NCBI GenBank assembly: GCA_015523685.1
Contig: WAJW01000050.1
Coordinates: 1-6,969, forward strand
Origin: Archaeoglobaceae archaeon
Lineage (GTDB): Archaea; Halobacteriota; Archaeoglobi; Archaeoglobales; JdFR-42
Length of the DNA: 6,969 nucleotides
Direction of reading: 5' to 3'
Part shown: one piece after another, positions 1 through 6,233 of the stretch
How positions within the stretch are numbered: the first letter of the stretch is position 1
Layout: the number at the start of each line of letters is the position of its first letter
Made by a program: the position numbers and the translations under genes
Notes under the pieces: model-generated
Told to the model about the DNA's origin: nothing
Database searches by the model: none
Seen by the model: only the letters and a program-made list of their open reading frames with translations

Positions 1-10
1 AGGGTGGTTG

Positions 11-1678
11 ATGACAGAGATTCACGACATTCTCTTCAGAGATTATGGAGCGCGGATTGCAGAGTGTACAGGGAATGAAAAATTTACAACTCCGTTTATG
101 ATAGATTTTATGTCTTTTGAGTCAATCCCATTTTCCATACCCGAGCGGGCTGTCCCTGAGACCCTGAAAGACCATATACCAGAATTTTACAGATATCTGA
201 TCTCAAAATATCCTCAGAAATCAGGTGATCTTGCAGTTCATTCCGGATTGAGAATACTGATGAGAGATCCCGGTGAGTTTGTTAAGAGCATTGTCAAAAA
301 GAGACTTGTCTCAGGATATTCCACATTACTCTACACCCCTTATGTTGCTACCCCTGAAAATGTCTCCATACTCCTCTATCTCGGAGTGGATATCGTGGAT
401 AACCTTGCATGTATTGTCGAAGCCCGGAGGGGCAATTATTTAACCCCTGATGGCTCTTACAGAATCCAGGATATCGACGATCTTCCATGCAACTGTCCTG
501 TATGTAACGGATCTCAGGTGGATGACCTTGTAAAAAACCCGGAACTTCTATCAGAGCACAATACCCGTTCCCTTGAAATGGAAATTGCCATGGTGAAGGT
601 TAACATAAAAAATGGTACCCTGAGGCAGTACGTTGAGAAACAGTGCAGAACCGACCCCTATCTGACGTCAGCCCTCAGATTTGCAGACAGGGATTTCTAT
701 GACTTCTTTGAGGAAAGGACCCCTGTATACAAAAGGTCGATGATCTATCCGACCTCGGAGGACTCTTTCAGAAGGGTTGAGATCGTGAGATTTCTCGAGA
801 GAGCGGTGAAGATTCATGAAGGAGAGGGAACACTTCTCATCCTCCCTTGTTCGGCAAGAAAACCCTATCTGTTATCGCGGACGCACAGGATAATTGAAGG
901 TGCATTGCCCAGAACTGTTCATGAAATAGTTATATCCTCTCCTCTTGTTGTACCAAGAGAACTGGAAGTTGTTTACCCGGCCATGCACTATGACACCCCC
1001 GTGACGGGGGAATGGACAGAACACGAGATCGAATTTGTCTCCGGGTATTTATCCAGGATAATAGAGGGGAGGGGTTACTCATCCATCGTAGCCCACGTTG
1101 AGGGGGGGTACCGGAAAGTGGTTGAAAAGCTTCAGGAGACCCTCGATGTTGACGTGGAGTATACAGTTGAGGATGGTATTCTCTCCAGAACTTCACTTAA
1201 AAATCTCAGGGAAGCAATTGGAGAAGGACCATCACTGAATCGCTTCAAAGAACTTCTCAGGGGTCTGCTTGAGTATCAGTTTGGAAAAACAGCTGGAGAG
1301 CTTGTTAACGGTAGAATTCGATGGAGGGGAAGATATCCCTCACTCGTGTTTTTTGAAGATGATGTCCAGATCGGGGTTATCAACCCCTCAACAGGCTCAC
1401 TCTCCATATCAAAGGAGTTTGCAATAAAACTAATCAGAGCCGGCCTCAATGCTGTGGAGATTGATGAGTTTATACCTGTGGGGAACATATTTGCCGGTGG
1501 GGTTGTTTCTTCAAGGGAGAATATCAGACCGGGAGATGAGGTGGTGTTCTATAATGGACTGTGTTACGGAACCGGACGGGCAGTCATGTCGGGAAGGGAG
1601 ATGATGGAGATGGAGCACGGCACCGCCATAAAGGTGAGGCACGTCATAAGAGAAACCTCAGACTTACATACATCATGA
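11..1678 (+). CDS. arcS: Archaeosine synthase ArcS (TgtA2, tRNA-guanine transglycosylase paralogue with PUA domain)
   Basis: ArcS acts after the true TGT: it converts the preQ0 base at position 15 of archaeal tRNAs towards archaeosine. Numbering from the ATG at 11 (555 aa), residues up to about 190 are a degenerate TGT-like domain. It keeps a zinc-site pattern CxCxxC at 160/162/165 with a candidate His183. The diagnostic ArcS signature PC-x3-KPY-x2-S-x2-H lies at 279-292, with Cys280, Lys284, Ser289 and His292. The C-terminal ~70 residues, from about 483, look like a PUA RNA-binding domain. Length is normal for the family. I prefer ATG at 11 over the adjacent TTG at 8 because a purine-rich GGGTGG precedes it, but the frame stays open to the left edge, so a slightly longer start cannot be excluded. 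The 3' end overlaps the convergent permease gene by 35 bp. The family signature makes a canonical TGT unlikely. Confidence 0.93.
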   Translation: MTEIHDILFRDYGARIAECTGNEKFTTPFMIDFMSFESIPFSIPERAVPETLKDHIPEFYRYLISKYPQKSGDLAVHSGLRILMRDPGEFVKSIVKKRLVSGYSTLLYTPYVATPENVSILLYLGVDIVDNLACIVEARRGNYLTPDGSYRIQDIDDLPCNCPVCNGSQVDDLVKNPELLSEHNTRSLEMEIAMVKVNIKNGTLRQYVEKQCRTDPYLTSALRFADRDFYDFFEERTPVYKRSMIYPTSEDSFRRVEIVRFLERAVKIHEGEGTLLILPCSARKPYLLSRTHRIIEGALPRTVHEIVISSPLVVPRELEVVYPAMHYDTPVTGEWTEHEIEFVSGYLSRIIEGRGYSSIVAHVEGGYRKVVEKLQETLDVDVEYTVEDGILSRTSLKNLREAIGEGPSLNRFKELLRGLLEYQFGKTAGELVNGRIRWRGRYPSLVFFEDDVQIGVINPSTGSLSISKEFAIKLIRAGLNAVEIDEFIPVGNIFAGGVVSSRENIRPGDEVVFYNGLCYGTGRAVMSGREMMEMEHGTAIKVRHVIRETSDLHTS

Positions 1679-2336
1679 GGGCCCCGAAAACTCTCCTTAT
1701 CCAGATTGATTTGATCAGTTTAACCGATCTTGCCCCTATCTGAGCTCCAACTGCAACACCCGAACCTGCTGTGCCGGCAATTAGCGGATCAATACCGCCT
1801 ATGAGGTAATGGGTCACGGAACCTCCAAACCCGGTGAATATTGTGAAAAACAGGGATGTCGCAACCGCCTCTCTGACCGGAATCCGGAATACCATAACCA
1901 GAGCGGGTACCAGGACTATACCACCCCCGACACCGAAGAGCCCGGATATGATGCCTGCTGAGAGTCCAAGCAGAAAGTAGCCCGTATCCCCCGCCTCTCT
2001 CTCTTCAAGCTCAACATCTCTCATGAACATCATCCTTATGGCCGGGTAAAGGAGAAACAGTCCAAAGAGCTTTTCAAGTATCTGAGATGCCAGAATCGTT
2101 GAGAGCAGTGACCCTGCAACAACACCTGGAAGCGCTCCTGCGATCACGGGTATAACTATGCTTTTTTTTATGTATCCCATTTTTCTGTAGATTACCGTGG
2201 AAGAGAGAGATGTGAAAAAAACTCCGACGAGACTCGTTCCAACCGCAGAATGAATGGGCAATCCGAATATAAAAACCAGGGTGGGAACGAGAAAAAGACC
2301 ACCACCTATCCCCAGGATTGAGGACACAAATCCCAC
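1644..2336 (-). CDS. TSUP-family (TauE/SafE-type) membrane permease
   Basis: This is a hydrophobic integral membrane protein with about seven predicted helices. It shows the two-fold repeat of the TSUP family: a GxGGG-LVP motif near residues 8-18 (LGIGGGLFLVP) and again near 134-144 (LFGVGGGIVLVP). A short charged loop at about 106-117 (DVELEEREAG) separates the halves. Family members move sulfite, sulfoacetate, taurine-derived or other organic anions across the cytoplasmic membrane; the substrate cannot be read from sequence. The given start is GTG at 2336 (230 aa), the only standard start codon after the upstream in-frame stop, but it cuts into the first helix and has no ribosome binding site. 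A strong Shine-Dalgarno instead points to an ATC codon at 2366-2364, giving 240 aa with residues ILDLFLISIL added. The gene follows the acyl-CoA ligase on the same strand and probably shares its transcript. Function class is fairly sure; start and substrate are not. Confidence 0.85.
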   Translation of the reverse strand: MGFVSSILGIGGGLFLVPTLVFIFGLPIHSAVGTSLVGVFFTSLSSTVIYRKMGYIKKSIVIPVIAGALPGVVAGSLLSTILASQILEKLFGLFLLYPAIRMMFMRDVELEEREAGDTGYFLLGLSAGIISGLFGVGGGIVLVPALVMVFRIPVREAVATSLFFTIFTGFGGSVTHYLIGGIDPLIAGTAGSGVAVGAQIGARSVKLIKSIWIRRVFGALMMYVSLRFLL

Positions 2337-2369
2337 GAGTATGGAGATCAGAAAAAGGTCAAGGATTTG

Positions 2370-4016
2370 TTACCCTCCTCTGGACCATTCTTCATCCCTC
2401 AGCACCCTTCTGAGAATCTTACCTACAGGTGTTTTTGGCAGATCATCCCTTATCTCGATCTTTCGGGGCACTTTGTATGCTGCAAGCTTTTCCCTGCAGA
2501 ATTCGATGAGTTGTTCAGGTGTTATCTTACCTCTGTACTCCTCTCTGAGAACCACGAATGCCTTCGGTACCTCCCCCCGGTATGGATCCGGTGATGAAAC
2601 AACGGCGACCTCCTTCACCGCGGGGTGGGTATACAGCACGTTCTCCACCTCATCAGGCCAAACCTTGTAGCCGGAAACATTTATCAGGTCTTTTTTACGA
2701 TCCACAAAGTAAAAACAACCATCCTCATCCATATATCCGAGATCCCCAGTAAAAAGCCAGCCATTCCTCAATGCATTTTCCGTTTCCTCAGGCTTGTTCC
2801 AGTAGCCTTTCATAACCTGTGGCCCCTTTCCCACGAGCTCTCCAACCTCTCCCGGGGGAAGATCCTTTTTGCCAGTGTCTATGTCCACAACCTTCACCAC
2901 AGTATCGGGAATCGGGACTCCGATGAGCTTGTCCCTCACCATCCCGATGGGTGTACAGGTAAGACACGGACTCGCTTCCGTGAGCCCCCATGCCTCGATT
3001 ATATCCACATCCGTAACCTCCTTCCATCTCCTCTTCACTTCCACAGGGAGGGGGGCTGCAGCACTGAAACAGACCTTTACCGAAGAAAAATCCGTTTCTT
3101 TTATCAGTGGATGGTCAAGAAGGGCGATGTAGGCGGTTGCAACACCGTAGAAAAATGTAGGCCTGTATCTGTTCACGGCAGAAAGAACATCTTCAGGATT
3201 GAATCTCTCCTGAAGTATGATAGTCCCTCCAACATATATGTGTGCATTCATGCACCAGTTCATTCCGTAAATATGTGATACCGGGAGAAATATTATGGCA
3301 CTCTCCTCACCCTCCTCTGCATTCCACCATGTCATCTCCTGGACCATATCAACCACGAGGTTGTAGTGAGTGAGCATGGCTCCTTTGGGAACTCCGGTGG
3401 TACCGCCAGTATACTGAAGTACTGCAAGATCTTCAACAGGATTTATTTCCACGTCATTCCTGAACCTCTTGCTGTGCGCTATAATTTCCGACATCCCCTT
3501 TGCACCTTCGACCCGGGGAGTTAAGGAATCGATAAGTCCAATTTTCGACCCGGAACCCGCCTCATCCCGGGTTGTTACAATAATCTCTTCCAGATCCGTG
3601 TTCTCCTTAACATTTTCCACGACAGGATAGAGCTCATCAAGGGTAACAATCACCCTTGCACCTGAATCCTTGAGCTGGTATTCTATCTCCTTCTCTCTGT
3701 ACATGGCATTGCATGCAACAATGGTTCCTCCTGACATCATTCCTCCGTAGTATGCCACCACAAACTGGGGGATGTTTGGAAGGTAAATGGCAATTCTATC
3801 CCCTTTGCCACTTCCGGTTTCAGAGAGGGCGGATGCGAATCTTTCAGCCAGCTCATTCAGTTCTCTGTATGTGTAAACCACATCCCTGTATATTATTGCA
3901 GGTCTTTCAGGGAATTTCTCCGCAGATTCCCTGAGATTGTCAAAAACCGTTTTTAATGGATATTCAATACTTCTCGGTACATGAGGTGGGTAGAGCCTAT
4001 ACCAGGGATAATCCAT
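2370..4016 (-). CDS. Acyl-CoA ligase / long-chain-fatty-acid-CoA-ligase-like enzyme (AMP-forming)
   Basis: This 548-aa cytoplasmic member of the ANL (acyl/aryl-CoA ligase) superfamily activates a carboxylic acid to an acyl-adenylate with ATP, then forms the CoA thioester. All core motifs are visible: the phosphate-binding loop YTGGTTGVPKG at 202-212, SHIYG at 247-251, EAWGLTE at 341-347, the ribose-binding TGD at 423-425, the hinge region DRKKD at 439-443, GYKVWP at 449-454, and the A10 motif PKTPVGK with catalytic Lys533. Length is typical for fatty or aromatic acid ligases and shorter than acetyl-CoA synthetase (about 650 aa). The acid substrate is not predictable; medium/long-chain fatty or aryl acids are the usual ones for this group. 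The ATG at 4016 is backed by a strong AGGAGG eight nucleotides upstream. A TSUP permease follows directly, which suggests import or export of an organic acid linked to its activation (inference). The gene is divergent from the Sec operon. Confidence 0.93.
   Translation of the reverse strand: MDYPWYRLYPPHVPRSIEYPLKTVFDNLRESAEKFPERPAIIYRDVVYTYRELNELAERFASALSETGSGKGDRIAIYLPNIPQFVVAYYGGMMSGGTIVACNAMYREKEIEYQLKDSGARVIVTLDELYPVVENVKENTDLEEIIVTTRDEAGSGSKIGLIDSLTPRVEGAKGMSEIIAHSKRFRNDVEINPVEDLAVLQYTGGTTGVPKGAMLTHYNLVVDMVQEMTWWNAEEGEESAIIFLPVSHIYGMNWCMNAHIYVGGTIILQERFNPEDVLSAVNRYRPTFFYGVATAYIALLDHPLIKETDFSSVKVCFSAAAPLPVEVKRRWKEVTDVDIIEAWGLTEASPCLTCTPIGMVRDKLIGVPIPDTVVKVVDIDTGKKDLPPGEVGELVGKGPQVMKGYWNKPEETENALRNGWLFTGDLGYMDEDGCFYFVDRKKDLINVSGYKVWPDEVENVLYTHPAVKEVAVVSSPDPYRGEVPKAFVVLREEYRGKITPEQLIEFCREKLAAYKVPRKIEIRDDLPKTPVGKILRRVLRDEEWSRGG
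2373..2378 (-). promoter_or_regulatory. Ribosome binding site for the TSUP permease, pointing to a non-standard start
   Basis: On the minus strand GGAGGG forms the last two codons of the acyl-CoA ligase gene, just before its TAA stop. Six nucleotides (TAACAA) separate it from ATC at 2366-2364, an ideal spacing. The canonical GTG at 2336 is 36 nt away from it, too far to be served. This site therefore argues for initiation at or near the ATC, or for a sequence error in an original ATG there. Confidence 0.55.
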
Positions 4017-4024
4017 AGAGCACT

Positions 4025-4030
4025 CCTCCT
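4025..4030 (-). promoter_or_regulatory. Ribosome binding site of the acyl-CoA ligase
   Basis: Minus-strand AGGAGG lies eight nucleotides before the ATG at 4016. It is a near-perfect match to the archaeal 16S rRNA anti-Shine-Dalgarno and fixes this start. Confidence 0.8.
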
Positions 4031-4056
4031 TTTAGCTTTTCGCTATTTCAAACCTA

Positions 4057-4066
4057 CTTATAATTT
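4057..4066 (-). promoter_or_regulatory. Putative TATA box for the acyl-CoA ligase / permease transcript
   Basis: Minus-strand AAATTATAAG is centred about 25 bp before a plausible transcription start near 4034-4038. That would give a leader of roughly 18-22 nt, just long enough to carry the AGGAGG site. The core is near-symmetrical (TTATAA), so it could also act rightwards, giving a start near 4086, upstream of the preferred ATG of the kinase-elongation factor gene. Assigned by sequence resemblance and spacing only. Confidence 0.4.
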
Positions 4067-4087
4067 GTGAATGGCAGTTATTAAAGC

Positions 4088-4099
4088 AATATTTTTTTA
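4088..4099 (+). promoter_or_regulatory. Putative TATA-like element for the Sec operon
   Basis: The AT-rich run AATATTTTTTTA is centred near 4094. With the usual archaeal spacing of about 25 bp, transcription would begin near 4119, only a few bases before the ATG at 4125. The mRNA would then be almost leaderless, which agrees with the lack of a clear Shine-Dalgarno before that ATG. This is a weak call based on composition and spacing. Confidence 0.3.
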
Positions 4100-4124
4100 T
4101 CCTCCCAATCCCAGATTGAGTGTG

Positions 4125-6233
4125 ATGCATCCTTATCTGCTGATACTCACAGGAATACCCGCTTCAGGAAAATCCACCCTTGCTGGAATAATAGCAGAGA
4201 TTCTGATTGAAAAGGATATCCCTGTGGTGATTGTATCATCCGATAAAATAAGGGAGATGGTATTGAACGACCATTTCGATCCTGATTACGAGTCATTTGT
4301 TATGGATTCAATGAGGTCCTGCATTTTCAATGCCCTCAAACATGGTTTCTTTGTGATATGTGATGACCTCAACTATTACGAATCAATGAGGAGAAAATTA
4401 AAGGACATAGCCTCAGAAACTGGAAATGAGTATGGAATTGTATTTGTGTCCACCCCTCCCGAGATAGCAAAAGAATGGAACAGAAAAAGAGGGGGAAAAA
4501 TTCCCGAAGAGCTCATCGATGAGGTTTATTACAAGCTCGACATTCCTGGAAAGAAGTACAGGTGGGATCGTCCAATATACACTGTGGATCTGAGTGAAGA
4601 GAGCCCTGAAAAGGCCGTAGAGGAGATATTAAGAAAAATTGAAAGGTCCTTCAGGAAAAAGGTTAAAGGAAAAATCAAAAAAATTCCCGCAAAAACTCCC
4701 TATCCTGCTCGGGATATAGAGAGAGAGACGAGAAGGGCTATGGGAGCGATAATGCGTGAATACAGGCCGGCAGAAGTTGCAGGCGAGATATCGCGTATAA
4801 GAAAGGAGGTTGTCAGATACTCTCTGGAAAACGACATCCCACCTGAAAAATCTGTGGAAATCTTTCTTCAGAGAGTTAAACCTCTTCTTGCTAATGTCGA
4901 GTTCACTTCTGGAAGAAAGATAAGCCTGAACATCGGGTTGTTCGGACATATCGATCACGGGAAAACCTCCATCGCCAGATGTCTCACCCAGACTCCATCC
5001 ACGGCAAGTCTGGATAAACATCCCGATGCTCAAAAAAGAGGAATGACAATAGATATGGGATTTTCCGCTTTTGAAACTGAAAAATATCATGTCACCCTCG
5101 TGGATCTCCCCGGACATCATTCTCTCATGAACCATGTTACAGGAGGAGCCAGTATAATTGATGGGGCTATACTCGTTATTGATGCGGTGGATGGCATAAA
5201 TGTTCAGACCGTCGAGCATTTCGCCCTCATCAGGGGTCTCGGTTTGAGGCTCATCATCGCTCTTAATAAATGTGATCTCGTTTCAAAGGACAGACTGAAG
5301 GAAGTTACGGAAAAAACAGGTAAAATGCTGTCAGGCTACCCCGCAGAAATTGTGAGGTGTTCAGCGAAAGACTGCAGTGGGATTGATGAAATTATAAAAT
5401 TGATAGACAGATACATTCCACCACCTGCGAGAAACGTTACAGGTGGGGTCAAGATACCTGTAGATCATTCATTCCACATCCCCGGGGCGGGAACGGTTGT
5501 TACAGGAACCATTCTGAGGGGAAAAATAGAAAAGGGGGATACGCTCTATCTTTTTCCCGGGGGTGTGGAGGTCAGAATAAGAGGCATTCAGATTTTCAAG
5601 AGGGATGTTGAGAATGCAATGGCGGGTCAGAGGGTAGCTCTATCTCTTTCAGGTGTTAAACCGGATGAGATTGAAAGGGGATTTGTTCTCTCTTCAGGTA
5701 ACCTGCCTGCTGTGAGGTACATCAGAATAAAGTTCAGAAAAGAGCCATTCTATCAGCACAGAATATCCGTCGGTGAGGTTATGCATATTGGCTCGGGTCT
5801 CTTTACATCAACCTGTAAGATTTATCCCGTTGACCTCACCGAAGGAATTCCAGTGTTAACTCCCGCTGGCGATGAATTTGAAGCTGTAATAAAATTGAGC
5901 AGACCCCTCATAATCGAGGAAGGAGACATGGTCATGCTGTACAGGGCAGATCTATCTCCGAAAAGTGTAAGAGTTGCGGGTGTGGGTGAGGTAACTGAAG
6001 TTTTTCTGAGAACTCCCGAGATATTCAGAAAGAAGATCAGAAGGGTTGTATTCAGAAAGGAAAGAAATGGTTATCTTTGCCCGATCCCCCTTGACAAGTC
6101 CAGACATCTTGACCATGTTCTTGTTGATGGGGGGAGATTGAAGATTATCGAATTCAGAAAGGATGGAATCCTGCTCGATGGTCCGGGAGAGGGGGAACAT
6201 GCTGTTGAGTTTTTCAGGAGGGTATCACTTTGA
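4125..6233 (+). CDS. Fusion of L-seryl-tRNA(Sec) kinase (PSTK) and selenocysteine-specific elongation factor (SelB)
   Basis: One 702-aa polypeptide (numbered from the ATG at 4125) carries two Sec enzymes. Residues 1 to ~254 form a complete PSTK, which makes phosphoseryl-tRNA(Sec) from Ser-tRNA(Sec) and ATP. It has P-loop GIPASGKST at 10-18, SDKIRE with Asp40 and Arg43 matching the catalytic pair of Methanocaldococcus PSTK, a Walker-B-like ICDD at 78-81, GKKYRWDRP at 142-150, and the helical tRNA-binding C-terminal domain at ~196-254. Residues ~265-702 form SelB, the GTPase bringing Sec-tRNA(Sec) to UGA codons. It has GHIDHGKT at 274-281, KRGMTID with Thr308, DLPGH at 327-331, NKCD at 381-384 and SAK at 413-415. 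Domain II has PVDHSF with Asp447/His448 at the presumed Sec pocket, and Arg518 is a further candidate. Domains III and IV follow. The linker is about ten residues, with no in-frame ATG or GTG for separate SelB initiation. ATG at 4071 would add 18 residues absent from PSTK, and the nearby TATA-like boxes imply it is not transcribed. SepSecS follows in an overlapping arrangement. Confidence 0.96.
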   Translation: MHPYLLILTGIPASGKSTLAGIIAEILIEKDIPVVIVSSDKIREMVLNDHFDPDYESFVMDSMRSCIFNALKHGFFVICDDLNYYESMRRKLKDIASETGNEYGIVFVSTPPEIAKEWNRKRGGKIPEELIDEVYYKLDIPGKKYRWDRPIYTVDLSEESPEKAVEEILRKIERSFRKKVKGKIKKIPAKTPYPARDIERETRRAMGAIMREYRPAEVAGEISRIRKEVVRYSLENDIPPEKSVEIFLQRVKPLLANVEFTSGRKISLNIGLFGHIDHGKTSIARCLTQTPSTASLDKHPDAQKRGMTIDMGFSAFETEKYHVTLVDLPGHHSLMNHVTGGASIIDGAILVIDAVDGINVQTVEHFALIRGLGLRLIIALNKCDLVSKDRLKEVTEKTGKMLSGYPAEIVRCSAKDCSGIDEIIKLIDRYIPPPARNVTGGVKIPVDHSFHIPGAGTVVTGTILRGKIEKGDTLYLFPGGVEVRIRGIQIFKRDVENAMAGQRVALSLSGVKPDEIERGFVLSSGNLPAVRYIRIKFRKEPFYQHRISVGEVMHIGSGLFTSTCKIYPVDLTEGIPVLTPAGDEFEAVIKLSRPLIIEEGDMVMLYRADLSPKSVRVAGVGEVTEVFLRTPEIFRKKIRRVVFRKERNGYLCPIPLDKSRHLDHVLVDGGRLKIIEFRKDGILLDGPGEGEHAVEFFRRVSL
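6216..6222 (+). promoter_or_regulatory. Ribosome binding site deciding the TTG start of SepSecS
   Basis: AGGAGGG lies inside the last SelB codons and ends seven nucleotides before TTG at 6230. The spacing selects this TTG over the next in-frame ATG at 6275, which has no comparable site. Confidence 0.75.

Noticed and set aside
996..1010. Perfect short palindrome CCCCCGT-G-ACGGGGG
   Set aside because: It lies inside the ArcS coding sequence (codons for TPVTG), the central loop is only one base, and no T-tract follows. Most likely chance codon composition.
11..1678. ArcS read as a canonical tRNA-guanine transglycosylase
   Set aside because: The PC-x3-KPY-x2-S-x2-H signature and length identify the ArcS paralogue, which works downstream of TGT.
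2625..3278. Long plus-strand open frame opposite the acyl-CoA ligase
   Set aside because: The minus strand encodes a full set of ligase motifs across this stretch; the opposite translation has no recognisable domain.
4125..4890. Kinase half as a KTI12-like or general P-loop kinase
   Set aside because: The SDxIRE, DDxNYY and GKKYxWDxP motifs, the helical C-terminal domain, and fusion to SelB next to SepSecS fit PSTK specifically.
4800..4940. Possible internal start that would make SelB separately from the fused gene, including an internal GGAGG at 4805-4809
   Set aside because: No in-frame ATG, GTG or TTG follows the GGAGG at a usable distance; the TTG at 4810 is out of frame. The first in-frame TTG lies inside the first strand of the GTPase domain. 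The fused reading is the simplest.
4629..5219. Minus-strand open frame opposite the PSTK-SelB junction
   Set aside because: It covers conserved PSTK and SelB motifs on the plus strand and its translation resembles no family.
4908..6233. GTPase half as EF-1A, EF-Tu or initiation factor 2 gamma
   Set aside because: The DKxPxxQKRGxTIDxGFSAF stretch, the DH motif of domain II and the genomic context match SelB/eEFSec.
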